Notes: generated by a model from the sequence alone, not told the origin. A stretch of 64,000 bases of DNA from an uncultured Eubacterium sp. (GCA_910584875.1 CAJUDA010000005.1:1-64000); one strand, 5' to 3'; counted from the stretch's first letter, positions 23,600-32,293 are shown. Made by a program: numbers and translations.

Positions 23600-24708
23600 T
23601 GTTGAAACTTGGGTTTGGGATCATGCGTATGCCGTTGTATGAAGGAAAGATCGATGATAAAGAATTTTCAGAGATGGTAGATGCCTTTATGGAAAATGGA
23701 TTTCATTACTTTGATACGGCACATGTATATCAGGGTGGAGAGAGTGAGAGGGCGCTGCAGAGGTGCCTTACCAGCCGTTATCCGAGAGATTCTTATGTGC
23801 TGACGGATAAACTGACGGATACCTGCTTTGACAGCCAGGAAGAGATCCGTCCTCTGTTTGAAAAGCAGCTTGCCATCTGCGGGGTGGATTATTTTGATTA
23901 TTATCTGATGCACGCGCAGAATGCCGATCTGTTTGCCAAATATAAGCGCTGCCAGGCTTATGAGACGGCGCTTGCACTGAAAGAAGAGGGTAAGATCCGG
24001 CATTTTGGCATTTCTTTTCACGACAGGCCGGAAGTGCTCGAGCAGATCCTGATCGAATATCCGCAGATTGAAGTGGTGCAGATCCAGTTTAACTATGTGG
24101 ATTATGAGGATCCGGCGGTAGAGAGCAGGAAATGTTATGAAGTATGCCGGAAATATGATAAACCGGTTATCGTGATGGAGCCGGTTAAGGGAGGCAGCCT
24201 TGCCGCCCTGCCGGAAGAGGGAAGGAAAGTGCTGGAGGACCTCCGCGGAGGCAGCCCGGCAAGCTATGCGCTCCGTTTTGCTGCGGATCAGGAGGGTGTT
24301 ATGATGGTGCTGTCCGGTATGAGCAATATGGAACAGCTTCAGGATAATATGAACTGCATGAAAGAGCTTCAGCCACTCTCCGGGGAAGAGAGGGAAGCCC
24401 TGGAGAAAGTGTGCCGCATCTTTCATGGGATGAGCACGATATCCTGTACCGCCTGCCGTTACTGTGTCGACGGCTGTCCCAAAGAGATCCTGATCCCGGA
24501 TCTGTTTGCCTGCTATAATGCCAAGAAGATCCATCAGGACTGGAATCAGGATTATTATTATGAAGAAGTACATACGGTGGGGAATGGAAAGGCTTCGGAC
24601 TGCATCCGCTGTGGCAAATGTGAGAAAATCTGTCCCCAGCATCTGCAGATCCGTCAGCTTCTGGCCGATGTGGCAGAAGAGTTTGAGAAAGAAAAAAAGT
24701 CTGACTGA
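23599..24708 (+). CDS. Aldo/keto reductase with two 4Fe-4S clusters
   Basis: The 369-residue protein has an N-terminal AKR barrel (residues 1-270) with FDTAHVYQGGESERALQ (active-site region with the tyrosine), LTDKL and HFGISFHDRPEVLEQ, and a C-terminal ferredoxin-like domain with CTACRYCVDGCPKEI and CIRCGKCEKICPQHL. Proteins of this kind are common in clostridia; they likely reduce a carbonyl substrate with electrons passed through the Fe-S clusters. ATG 23599 is chosen because GGAGG at 23586-23590 precedes it; ATG 23584 lies before that site. It shares a 1-base overlap with the flippase gene but no obvious functional link. Confidence 0.9.
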   Translation: MLKLGFGIMRMPLYEGKIDDKEFSEMVDAFMENGFHYFDTAHVYQGGESERALQRCLTSRYPRDSYVLTDKLTDTCFDSQEEIRPLFEKQLAICGVDYFDYYLMHAQNADLFAKYKRCQAYETALALKEEGKIRHFGISFHDRPEVLEQILIEYPQIEVVQIQFNYVDYEDPAVESRKCYEVCRKYDKPVIVMEPVKGGSLAALPEEGRKVLEDLRGGSPASYALRFAADQEGVMMVLSGMSNMEQLQDNMNCMKELQPLSGEEREALEKVCRIFHGMSTISCTACRYCVDGCPKEILIPDLFACYNAKKIHQDWNQDYYYEEVHTVGNGKASDCIRCGKCEKICPQHLQIRQLLADVAEEFEKEKKSD

Positions 24709-24720
24709 GCCAGACTTTTT
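24697..24720 (+). terminator. Terminator after the reductase gene
   Basis: AAAGTCTG (24697-24704) pairs with CAGACTTT (24711-24718); the T-run continues to 24721. The stop codon lies in the loop. Confidence 0.88.
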
Positions 24721-24749
24721 TATTATATAGGAAAGTTCGCCCTGCGTCG

Positions 24750-24775
24750 AAAGCGTCGGTTTATCACGACGCTTT
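24750..24775. terminator. Hairpin after nfnB, AAAGCGTCG family
   Basis: AAAGCGTCG (24750-24758) and CGACGCTTT (24767-24775) form a perfect 9-bp stem with an 8-base loop between convergent genes. A related but decayed sequence (AGCGTCGGATTATCACGAC) lies at 19993-20011, also at the 3' end of a minus-strand gene, where it overlaps the stop codon. Confidence 0.6.
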
Positions 24776-24784
24776 GATTAGCCA

Positions 24785-26179
24785 TTATTTAGAAGACAAT
24801 ACTTCATCGATCGCTTTGGCAGCCGCTTTTCCGGCGCCCATGGCGAGGATCACAGTAGCGGCTCCTGTCACGGCGTCTCCGCCGGCATATACGTTGTCGC
24901 GGGTCGTCAGGCCAGTGTCTTCTCTTGTGATGAGACAGCCGCGTTTATTTGCTTCAAGACCCGGCGTCGTGGAGCGGATCAGCGGATTCGGGCTGGTGCC
25001 GATCGCCATGATGACACAGTCAAGATCCAGGGTAAACTCGCTTCCCGGTTTCTCTACCGGCCGGCGGCGTCCGCTTTCATCCGGTTCGCCAAGTTCCATC
25101 TCGATGCATTTCATGCCGCTTACCATACCTTCCTCGTCTCCGAGGATTTCCACTGGATTATTCAGTGTTTTGAAGATGATGCCTTCTTCTTCCGCGTGCT
25201 CGACTTCTTCTTTACGCGCCGGAAGCTCTTCCATGCCGCGGCGGTATACGATATAAACTTCTTCGGAGCCGAGACGTTTGGCGCAGCGGGCCGCGTCCAT
25301 GGCTACATTGCCGCCTCCGACGACAGCCACTTTCTTTGCGTGCTGGATCGGAGTGCTGCTTCCATCCTGGTAAGCTTTCATCAGATTGATACGGGTCAGG
25401 AACTCATTCGCAGAATAGACGCCCTTCAGGCTCTCGCCAGGAATATTCATGAAACGTGGCAGGCCGGCGCCGGAACCGACGAAGATCGCTTCGTTCCCCA
25501 TCTCGAAGATTTCATCAATGGTCAGGACTTTGCCGATGACCATATTTGTTTCAATATCTACGCCGATCGCTTTCAGGTTGTCGATTTCTTTCTGCACGAT
25601 CGCTTTTGGAAGACGGAATTCAGGAATTCCGTATACAAGTACGCCGCCGGCAAGATGGAGGGCTTCAAAGATCGTCACCTTATATCCCATCTTGGCAAGA
25701 TCACCGGCTACAGTCAGACCACTGGGACCTGCGCCGATCACGGCTACCTTGTGTCCGTTTGGTTCTGGTCTGGCGGGGGCGTCCTGACAATGTTCTCTGT
25801 GGTAGTCAGCGACAAACCGCTCCAGACGACCGATCCCTACCGGCTCGCCTTTGATGCCGCGCACACATTTGCCCTCGCACTGTGTTTCCTGCGGGCAGAC
25901 GCGTCCGCATACGGCAGGAAGGGACGTGGACTGGGAAAGCACGTCAAAAGCGCCGTCCATATCTTCACAGGCAACCCGTTCGATAAAAGCCGGAATGTCG
26001 ATCTGTACCGGGCAGGCACTGACACACGGTTTGTTTTTACAGTTCAGGCAGCGGCGCGCTTCGTTGACAGCCATATCATATGTATAGCCAAGCGCCACCT
26101 CGTCAAAATTTTTATTTCTCACGTCCGGGTCCTGGACAGGCATCGGACATTTCTTCATATCCATGTTCTTCTCTGGCAT
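24785..26179 (-). CDS. nfnB: NfnB: NADPH-binding subunit of the NADH-dependent ferredoxin:NADP+ oxidoreductase
   Basis: The 464-residue flavoprotein has N-terminal 4Fe-4S motifs (CLNCKNKPCVSACP; CGRVCPQETQCEGKCVRG), an FAD Rossmann motif (VIGAGPSGLTVAGDLAKMGYKV, about 150-171), an NADP site (VAVVGGGNVAMDAARCAKRLG) and the GIATDPNPL-like C-terminal FAD box (MAIGTSPNPLI). It is homologous to the glutamate synthase small subunit but lies directly after nfnA, which identifies it as NfnB. With NfnA it couples NADH and reduced ferredoxin oxidation to NADP+ reduction. The start overlaps the nfnA stop by one base (TAATG), and GGAGG precedes it. Confidence 0.93.
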   Translation of the reverse strand: MPEKNMDMKKCPMPVQDPDVRNKNFDEVALGYTYDMAVNEARRCLNCKNKPCVSACPVQIDIPAFIERVACEDMDGAFDVLSQSTSLPAVCGRVCPQETQCEGKCVRGIKGEPVGIGRLERFVADYHREHCQDAPARPEPNGHKVAVIGAGPSGLTVAGDLAKMGYKVTIFEALHLAGGVLVYGIPEFRLPKAIVQKEIDNLKAIGVDIETNMVIGKVLTIDEIFEMGNEAIFVGSGAGLPRFMNIPGESLKGVYSANEFLTRINLMKAYQDGSSTPIQHAKKVAVVGGGNVAMDAARCAKRLGSEEVYIVYRRGMEELPARKEEVEHAEEEGIIFKTLNNPVEILGDEEGMVSGMKCIEMELGEPDESGRRRPVEKPGSEFTLDLDCVIMAIGTSPNPLIRSTTPGLEANKRGCLITREDTGLTTRDNVYAGGDAVTGAATVILAMGAGKAAAKAIDEVLSSK

Positions 26180-27018
26180 TATTTTCCCTCCTTCAGTAAG
26201 TTGCAGGCTTCCTCGCGGGCATGTGCCTCAAATTCTTTGTACATTGTTCCGCGGTGCATCGCCTCGTCGAAATCAACCAGATGACCATCGAAATCCGGAC
26301 CATCTACACAGGCGAACTTCGTCTCGCCGCCGACGGTCAGGCGGCAGCCGCCGCACATACCGGTTCCATCGATCATAATAGGGTTCATACTGACCATTGT
26401 TTTGATGCCATATTTCTTTGTTGTGAGGCAGACAAATTTCATCATGATCAGCGGCCCGATCGCGATCACTTCATCGTATTCGTTCCCTTCATTGATCAGT
26501 TTTTCCAGCGCATCCGTGACGAGACCTTTTTCCCCATAGCTTCCGTCATCTGTCATCATCACAAGCTTGCTGCTTGCCGCCTTGAATTCATCCTCCAGGA
26601 TGACCAGATCCTGATTGCGGAACCCTACGATGGCATGTACTTCCGCTCCCTGTTCGTGGAGTTTTTTCGTCACAGGGTAAGCGATGGCACAGCCGACGCC
26701 GCCGCCGACAACAGCAACCTTTTTCAAACCTTCTGTATGGGTTGGAACTCCCAGAGGTCCAACAAAATCGTGAATGTATTCTCCTTCATTTAATGTGTCC
26801 AATTCCATTGTGCCGGCACCGACAATCTGGTAAATAATCGTTACCGTTCCGGCTTCACGGTCAAAATCTGCAATGGTCAAAGGGATCCGTTCGCTTTCTT
26901 CCTTTGCCCGGAAAATAATAAACTGTCCCGGCTCTGCTTTTCTGGCGATCAGAGGAGCTTCTACTGTCATTTGGGATACAGTAGGGTTCAGGGACTTTTT
27001 CTCAACAATCTTGAACAT
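26179..27018 (-). CDS. nfnA: NfnA: FAD/2Fe-2S subunit of the NADH-dependent ferredoxin:NADP+ oxidoreductase
   Basis: The 279-residue protein has a ferredoxin reductase-type FAD barrel (PGQFIIFRAKEESERIPLTIAD), an NAD-binding domain (VAVVGGGVGCAIAYPV) and a C-terminal 2Fe-2S site (MCGGCRLTVGGETKFACVDGPDFDGH). This is the small subunit of the NfnAB bifurcating complex, also annotated as sulfide dehydrogenase subunit. ATG 27018 is chosen although GGAGG is 11 bases upstream; the in-frame ATG at 27036 has no site of its own and overlaps that GGAGG. It is transcribed from 27069-27097 and diverges from the acyl-CoA synthetase gene. Confidence 0.93.
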   Translation of the reverse strand: MFKIVEKKSLNPTVSQMTVEAPLIARKAEPGQFIIFRAKEESERIPLTIADFDREAGTVTIIYQIVGAGTMELDTLNEGEYIHDFVGPLGVPTHTEGLKKVAVVGGGVGCAIAYPVTKKLHEQGAEVHAIVGFRNQDLVILEDEFKAASSKLVMMTDDGSYGEKGLVTDALEKLINEGNEYDEVIAIGPLIMMKFVCLTTKKYGIKTMVSMNPIMIDGTGMCGGCRLTVGGETKFACVDGPDFDGHLVDFDEAMHRGTMYKEFEAHAREEACNLLKEGK

Positions 27019-27068
27019 GATATCGATATCCTCCATTCAAATATATGTGATTAACGTGTAGCACTCCC

Positions 27069-27097
27069 ATTTTAGCATAAGAAAGGCGGAAATTCAA
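27069..27097 (-). promoter_or_regulatory. nfnAB promoter
   Basis: On the minus strand TTGAAT (27097-27092), a 17-bp spacer and TAAAAT (27074-27069) lie about 50 bp before the nfnA start. Confidence 0.72.
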
Positions 27098-27106
27098 TAA
27101 AAACAG

Positions 27107-27135
27107 TTGACAAACAAACGGGCATGATGTAATCT
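27107..27135 (+). promoter_or_regulatory. Promoter of the acyl-CoA synthetase-fabF operon
   Basis: TTGACA (27107-27112), a 17-bp spacer and TAATCT (27130-27135) face the plus strand. Transcription would start near 27142, directly before the palindrome at 27148-27164. Confidence 0.72.
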
Positions 27136-27147
27136 TTACTTTAAGAA

Positions 27148-27164
27148 GTGGTTTTAAAAACCAC
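27148..27164. promoter_or_regulatory. Palindromic operator candidate downstream of the promoter
   Basis: GTGGTTTT-A-AAAACCAC is a perfect 8-bp inverted repeat around one base, centred about 14 bases after the expected transcription start. The position would block RNA polymerase if a repressor bound. It is too AT-rich and lacks a T-run for a terminator. It does not match the FapR, FabT, Rex or CcpA consensus as I know them. Confidence 0.55.
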
Positions 27165-27209
27165 ATATGTAATAAACGCACAGATTATAATAAGGAAAGG
27201 GTGACATCC

Positions 27210-28940
27210 ATGAGTCTCAAGAACGATGCTGTAGCAGCTCCATTTATCCAGGTGGAGGAAGATGAGAACGGAGTATTGAAACATATCGCGTTTACCAACG
27301 ATGAGAATTTCAATTTTGCCTATGATGTAGTGGATAAACTGGCAAAGAAATGCCCGGATAAAGTGGCGATGATCCATATTTCCAAAGAAGGGAAAGAGCG
27401 CTCTTTTACCTTCTATGAGATGTCCCGCTACTCAGCAAAGGTGGCAAATTATCTGCAGTATCTGGGGATACGGAAAGGCGACCGGGTCATGCTTGTGCTG
27501 AAGCGGCATTATCAGTTCTGGTTTGCGATTCTGGCTCTCCACAAAATCGGCGCTGTGGCGATCCCGGCGACCAATCTTTTGCTGAAATCGGATTTTGACT
27601 ACCGTTTTAAGACGGGAAATGTGGATGCCATTTTGTGCACAGCAGACGGCTCAGTATCCCGTGAGGTGGATAAGGCGGCACGAAGCTACCGCAATCTGAA
27701 AGTGAAGATCATGGTGGGCGCCAGCCGCAAAGGATGGCACAGCTTTAACAAAGAAGTGAAATATTTTTCCAGCCATTTCCGCCGTCCGCGGGGAGAACAG
27801 GCGATCCATGGGGATGATCCGGCGATCATGTTTTTTACGTCCGGTACGACGTCCTATCCCAAGATCACGACGCATAATTTCAAATACCCGCTTGGTCACT
27901 ATGTGACGGCAAGATACTGGCATCAGGTTGACCCGGATGGGATTCATTTTGCTATATCGGATACGGGATGGGGCAAAGCTCTCTGGGGTAAACTATACGG
28001 GCAGTGGCTCTGTGAGGCAGCGATTTTTACCTATGATTTTGATGATTTTGATGCAAAAGAGATCCTGCGGATGATCGAGAAATACAGGATCACTACGTTT
28101 TGTGCGCCTCCGACCGTATACCGCGTCATGGTGCATCTGAAGCTTGACCAGTATGATCTGTCTTCCCTGCAGAATGTGACGACGGCGGGAGAGGCGCTGA
28201 ACCCGGAGATCTTCGAGAAGTTTAAGGCGAAAACAGGGCTTACCCTGATGGAAGGGTTTGGGCAGACTGAGACGACGCTGACGATCGCCAATCTCGCAGG
28301 CACGGTGCCGAAACCGGGCTCCATGGGAAAACCGACTCCGCAGTATGACGTCCGGATCATGCTGCCGGACGGTACGCTGGCAGACACAGAGGAAGAGGGC
28401 GAGATCGTGATCCGCACGGAAGAGACGATCCCGGATGGTCTGTTTGTAGAATATTACGGGGATGAGGAAAAGACGGATGCCGCATGGCATGACGGCTATT
28501 ACCACACGGGAGATACCGCTTACTGTGATGCAGACGGCTATCTGTGGTATGTGGGGCGCACGGATGACGTGATCAAGTCCAGCGGATACCGCATCGGTCC
28601 ATTTGAGATTGAAAACGAGATCATGAAGCTGCCCTATGTGCTGGAGTGTGCCGTGACCTCTGTGCCAGACCCGATCCGCGGCCAGGCGATCAAGGCGAGC
28701 ATCGTGCTGGCAAACGGAGCAGAGGCGTCGGATAAACTGAAGAATGAGATCATGAAGTCATTAAAGAGAAACATTGCTTCTTATAAATGGCCCAAGATCC
28801 TGGATTTCACGAAGGAGCTGCCGAAGACGATCAGCGGCAAGATCCGGCGGAAGGAAATCCGGGAACTGGATGAAGAGATCAATGAGAATGAGAATGAAAA
28901 CGGAAATGAGGTTGAACATGAAGAAGAGTCCAATGAATAG
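27210..28940 (+). CDS. AMP-dependent acyl-CoA synthetase
   Basis: The 576-residue ANL-family enzyme shows the phosphate loop (MFFTSGTTSYPKITTHN, about 206-222), GFGQTETT, YHTGDTAYCDADGYLWYVGRTDDVIKSSGYRIGPFEIE broken by the hinge, and the catalytic lysine region (PKTISGKIRRKEIRE). Its overall pattern is closest to medium-chain acyl-CoA/ acetyl-CoA-type synthetases (ACSM/Acs). It activates a carboxylic acid with ATP and CoA. The C-terminus carries an acidic, low-complexity tail (NENENENGNEVEHEEE) encoded by GAGAAT-like repeats, into which the fabF start is embedded. ATG 27210 is preferred; GTG 27201 touches the GGAAAGG site. Confidence 0.9.
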   Translation: MSLKNDAVAAPFIQVEEDENGVLKHIAFTNDENFNFAYDVVDKLAKKCPDKVAMIHISKEGKERSFTFYEMSRYSAKVANYLQYLGIRKGDRVMLVLKRHYQFWFAILALHKIGAVAIPATNLLLKSDFDYRFKTGNVDAILCTADGSVSREVDKAARSYRNLKVKIMVGASRKGWHSFNKEVKYFSSHFRRPRGEQAIHGDDPAIMFFTSGTTSYPKITTHNFKYPLGHYVTARYWHQVDPDGIHFAISDTGWGKALWGKLYGQWLCEAAIFTYDFDDFDAKEILRMIEKYRITTFCAPPTVYRVMVHLKLDQYDLSSLQNVTTAGEALNPEIFEKFKAKTGLTLMEGFGQTETTLTIANLAGTVPKPGSMGKPTPQYDVRIMLPDGTLADTEEEGEIVIRTEETIPDGLFVEYYGDEEKTDAAWHDGYYHTGDTAYCDADGYLWYVGRTDDVIKSSGYRIGPFEIENEIMKLPYVLECAVTSVPDPIRGQAIKASIVLANGAEASDKLKNEIMKSLKRNIASYKWPKILDFTKELPKTISGKIRRKEIRELDEEINENENENGNEVEHEEESNE

Positions 28941-30171
28941 CCGTCTCGTGATCACGGGAATGGGAGCGGTCACGCCGGTGGGGATCGGCGTGGCAGAATA
29001 CTGGAACAATCTGACGGAAGGCAGGTGCGGCGTGGACCGCATCACCCGTTTTGATACGGAGGAGCTTCCTGTGAAGATCGCTGCCGAGGTGAAAGATTTT
29101 GCGGCGGAAACCTATATGCCGAAGAAGCTTACCCGGGAGATGGATCTGTTTATGCAGTACGGGTATGCGGCAGCCATGGAAGCGATCGCCCAGGCAGGAG
29201 AGCCGGCGGCGGAACCGGAGCGGATGGGTATCGTAGTGGGTACAGCGCTTGGCGGCATCGCTCCGATCGCGGAGACGCAGGACGGCATCAGCCGTGGCGA
29301 GCATAAGAAAGTCAGTCCCCGGTTTGTACCGAAGATCATCGGCAACGAAGCGGCGGCACAGGTGGCGATCGCCAAGGGATACCGCGGTCCGAGCCTGACC
29401 GTCAGCACCGCCTGTTCGTCTGGCGGAGACGCCATCAGTACCGCCTGTATGCTCCTGATGTCAGGGCAGGCGGATGCGGTACTTGCCATGGGCGCAGAGT
29501 CAGCGCTGTCTCATCTGTTTATCCTTGGTCTGTCCTCCGCCCATGCTTTGTCCACCAACAATGATGATCCGCAGGGAGCCAGCCGTCCGTTTGACCGGGA
29601 CCGGGATGGGTTTGTCATCGGGGAAGGCGGCGGCGCGCTGATCATTGAGACCGAAGAGAATGCGAAAAAACGGGGCGCACAGATCATCGCTGAGGTGGCA
29701 GGATTTGCGAACTGTACGGACGGCTATCATGTTACCAGCCCGCATCCGGAAGGGATCGGCGCCGTATTCTGCATGAAACAGGCGGTCGAACACGCGGGTC
29801 TGGCGCTGGAAGACATTGATTACATCAATACGCATGGGACCTCCACCCCAGTGGGGGATCCGATCGAGACTTCAGCTGTGGTAGAATTATTCGGGGATCA
29901 TGCTGCCAGTATGGCAGTGACGTCCACGAAAGGGGCGACCGGACATATGATGGCGGCAGGCGGGATTACGGAGGCGATCGCCTGCATCCAGGCGATCCGC
30001 ACGGGAACAGTGCCGCCGACCCTGAATCTGCAGAACCTTGATGAAAAATGTGAAAAGCTGAATTATGTGCCGGGAAAATCGATCAAAATGGAAGTAAAGG
30101 CGGCAATGAGCAATTCTTTTGGTTTTGGCGGACAGAATTCGAGTGTGATCTTTAAAAAATATGAAGCGTAA
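28918..30171 (+). CDS. fabF: Beta-ketoacyl-ACP synthase II
   Basis: The 417-residue condensing enzyme has RLVITGMGAVTPVG at the start, the active-site cysteine C166 in VSTACSSGGDAIS, and the two histidines in NTHGTSTPVGDPIETSAV and KGATGHMMAAGG. It elongates acyl-ACP with malonyl-ACP. ATG 28918 follows GAGG by seven bases and lies 23 bp inside the synthetase gene; ATG 28933 (MNSRL) is also possible. It lacks the usual fab-operon neighbours and is instead coupled to an acyl-CoA synthetase, suggesting it may be a second FabF copy used with an acid-activating enzyme. Confidence 0.93.
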   Translation: MKKSPMNSRLVITGMGAVTPVGIGVAEYWNNLTEGRCGVDRITRFDTEELPVKIAAEVKDFAAETYMPKKLTREMDLFMQYGYAAAMEAIAQAGEPAAEPERMGIVVGTALGGIAPIAETQDGISRGEHKKVSPRFVPKIIGNEAAAQVAIAKGYRGPSLTVSTACSSGGDAISTACMLLMSGQADAVLAMGAESALSHLFILGLSSAHALSTNNDDPQGASRPFDRDRDGFVIGEGGGALIIETEENAKKRGAQIIAEVAGFANCTDGYHVTSPHPEGIGAVFCMKQAVEHAGLALEDIDYINTHGTSTPVGDPIETSAVVELFGDHAASMAVTSTKGATGHMMAAGGITEAIACIQAIRTGTVPPTLNLQNLDEKCEKLNYVPGKSIKMEVKAAMSNSFGFGGQNSSVIFKKYEA

Positions 30172-30261
30172 GAAATGGAAAATTGTATAAATTTTTGCAG
30201 GCAGGATATCCTAATTGTATGATCAGAAAAAAATGGATCATGCAAAGGAGCTGAACAGGAT

Positions 30262-30735
30262 ATGCTGAAAAAATTTCGGGCGGCGGTCTTTGCGGCAGCT
30301 GTGCTGTGGCTGATCGTGCTCGTTCAGATTATAGTAACCAGGGTATATGTTTCGCAGACCGCTTTTACGCAGGCATTTGCTACGAATCATATATCGGTAT
30401 CGAAAGAAGGAACGGATCGTCATAATGACGACGCCAGAAACGGGAAAGAAGGAAATCTCTGCACACAGGGAGAGGTGCAGGGCAGGCTTTCGCAGGATGA
30501 AATGAAGGGGCTTGCCCGGCGCATCTTCCGCACACTGGGAGGCGGCGAAGTTCTCTCACCCGGTTTTCTGCCCGCAAATAACTATTATACTGCCTACGGC
30601 TATACGACAGGCATTGCCGGGTATAAAAAGGTGAACGGCAGATGGATCAATATGAATGTGGCGATCTCTTATGATGAGAAAAAAGATGTGACAAAGATAT
30701 TGTTTGGGTCACCGCTCATTAATTCGGATTTTTAG
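30262..30735 (+). CDS. Membrane-anchored hypothetical protein
   Basis: The 157-residue protein has one hydrophobic segment (about 8-28), then a polar linker and a C-terminal domain of about 90 residues (GEVQGRLSQDEMKGLARRIFRTLGGGEVL, then NYYTAYGYTTGIAGYKKVNG and MNVAISYDEKKDVTKILFGSPLI). No family is recognised with confidence; the order of elements recalls YwmB (DUF1779) proteins of Firmicutes. AAGGAG precedes the ATG by 11 bases. A terminator follows at 30768-30813, so it forms its own transcript or the tail of the fabF operon. Confidence 0.65.
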   Translation: MLKKFRAAVFAAAVLWLIVLVQIIVTRVYVSQTAFTQAFATNHISVSKEGTDRHNDDARNGKEGNLCTQGEVQGRLSQDEMKGLARRIFRTLGGGEVLSPGFLPANNYYTAYGYTTGIAGYKKVNGRWINMNVAISYDEKKDVTKILFGSPLINSDF

Positions 30736-30767
30736 AATTTAACAATCTGTTTTTAAATGGAAAAAAA

Positions 30768-30813
30768 GATGTGCCTGAAAGAACTTGAAGTTCATTCAGA
30801 TGCATCTTTTTTT
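30768..30813 (+). terminator. Terminator after the 30262 gene
   Basis: GATGTGCCTGAA (30768-30779) pairs with TTCAGATGCATC (30795-30806), with two G-U pairs and one mismatch, followed by seven T residues and preceded by seven A residues, so it may also act in reverse. Confidence 0.85.
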
Positions 30814-30904
30814 GTTATTGTGCTGAGACTGGATAAATTCATGTTTCCCGGTCTCCGGCGTTGTGGTACAATGCAATAAAAAAGAATTGTAGGAGGAAAC
30901 GGCT

Positions 30905-31390
30905 ATGGACATTTCTTTTCAGACGGATGATATGTTATTTAACTACAGAGTTTGTGCCATGCTCATCAAAGACGGCGAAATTCTGGCGATGAAGGATGAA
31001 GGGGCATCTTATTTTTATTTGCCGGGCGGAAGAGTAAAGATGGGGGAAACAGCCGAAAATGCTGTGATAAGGGAGGTTGAGGAGGAACTGGGGATAACGC
31101 CCCGCATCGTCCGTCCACTCTGGCTCAACCAGGCTTACTTTAAATGGGATGAGGACAATCGGGATTGTCATGAACTGTGTATCTATTTTCTGATGGATCT
31201 GTCTCACACCAGCCTGCCTGCTAAGGGAAAGAAATTTATCATGCAGGAAGGAAATTGCCGGCATTATTTTGAATGGCTGGCGTTTGAGCGGCTGCGGGAT
31301 GAATGTTTTTATCCTGAATTTTTAAAAGAATCCATTTTTGATCTGCCCTCGGTGTTTACAATACGGACGGAGGTCGAATCACCGGATTGA
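30905..31390 (+). CDS. Nudix hydrolase
   Basis: The 161-residue protein contains the full Nudix box (GGRVKMGETAENAVIREVEEELGI, about residues 41-64: G-x5-E-x7-REVxEELGI). It hydrolyses a nucleoside diphosphate linked to another moiety; the substrate is not evident. The C-terminal part (EWLAFERLRDECFYPEFLKESI) fits the subgroup annotated as NUDIX-domain/ADP-ribose type. AGGAGG precedes the ATG. A TACAAT -10 box lies at about 30868 with a weak -35. Unrelated to the neighbouring secreted proteins. Confidence 0.9.
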   Translation: MDISFQTDDMLFNYRVCAMLIKDGEILAMKDEGASYFYLPGGRVKMGETAENAVIREVEEELGITPRIVRPLWLNQAYFKWDEDNRDCHELCIYFLMDLSHTSLPAKGKKFIMQEGNCRHYFEWLAFERLRDECFYPEFLKESIFDLPSVFTIRTEVESPD

Positions 31391-31509
31391 TATCATTTCG
31401 CTGTCCTGGGCGGTGCCGGGTTACCACTCGTCGCGTTTTTCGACCGTTCATCTCATTATCCTTGCCATATCAAAATAACGATGTTATTGTGAAGGGGGGG
31501 AAATTCGAT

Positions 31510-32277
31510 ATGGTGTTACGAAATCATAAAAAGATAATCGGCATTCTGGGGGCTGTAATTGTTATATCCGTGTCAGGAATACTTGGTAATAGAGTGTGGA
31601 GAGGTCTGAAAACCTTAAATGAGCAGAAAGAGAAAGAGCCGGTAATAACAGAACGTTATGTGAGACCGGAACAGAGATCCCACGAGAAGTCAAAACCGGG
31701 GATTTATCAGCAGAGTGCGCTTAAATATACGGAAGAGCATGGATATGTTTCAGAAGATATCTGGACGTCATGGGAAGAACTGGAAAAGCAGGGGATCGTA
31801 AGCATACAGGATGGCATATTGTCAACAGAAATGGATGATAATGACGGGAATTATAAAGCAATGGAATACATTACAGGAGCTGTAGTGCTGCCGGATGATG
31901 TGAAAACTGTGGCGAAAGGAACATTTGGGAATTGCAATATTAGCGAACTGGTTGTCCCGGAGGGGGTAAAAGATATTGGGGAAAATGCTTTTGCCGGGTG
32001 TGGGGATCTGATCCGGATCTCTCTGCCAGAGAGTTTAAAGAATATTGGAGCTGGTGCTTTTTCGGGTTGTGGAGTAATACATTTAAAAGTGCCCGGCGGA
32101 GTAGAAAAAATTGGAATGGATGCTTTTTATGATTGCAAAATAGAAAATTTGAAGATCCCGGACAGTGTAAAAAAGATTGGAAGTGGTGCCTTTGAAGGAA
32201 TTACCCATATTGAGTACAAGGGAACTGCCGCCTATAAAAAAGACAGCAAATACTGGGGAGCAAAGTCAATGAACTAA
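31510..32277 (+). CDS. Membrane-anchored LRR_5 (BspA-like) protein
   Basis: The 255-residue protein has an N-terminal membrane helix (about 8-28), a linker, then from residue 125 LRR_5 repeats (VLPDDVKTVAKGTFGNC, VVPEGVKDIGENAFAGC, SLPESLKNIGAGAFSGC, KVPGGVEKIGMDAFYDC, KIPDSVKKIGSGAFEG), about 22 residues each. The repeat domain would face outward and bind proteins or glycans. ATG 31510 follows a long G-run. The downstream gene has the same architecture (linker PGVYxxxxL, W-xxLExQGIV) and the two are probably tandem paralogues. Confidence 0.83.
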   Translation: MVLRNHKKIIGILGAVIVISVSGILGNRVWRGLKTLNEQKEKEPVITERYVRPEQRSHEKSKPGIYQQSALKYTEEHGYVSEDIWTSWEELEKQGIVSIQDGILSTEMDDNDGNYKAMEYITGAVVLPDDVKTVAKGTFGNCNISELVVPEGVKDIGENAFAGCGDLIRISLPESLKNIGAGAFSGCGVIHLKVPGGVEKIGMDAFYDCKIENLKIPDSVKKIGSGAFEGITHIEYKGTAAYKKDSKYWGAKSMN

Positions 32278-32293
32278 GGAGAGAGGGTGGAGT

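Noticed and set aside
25196..26284. 362-codon open frame on the plus strand over nfnB
   Set aside because: Antisense to nfnB, whose cysteine and FAD motifs are unambiguous; no ribosome site.
28861..28925. CRISPR-like or satellite repeat (GAGAAT units)
   Set aside because: It is a short coding low-complexity tract in the synthetase tail; no spacers or cas genes are present anywhere in the window.
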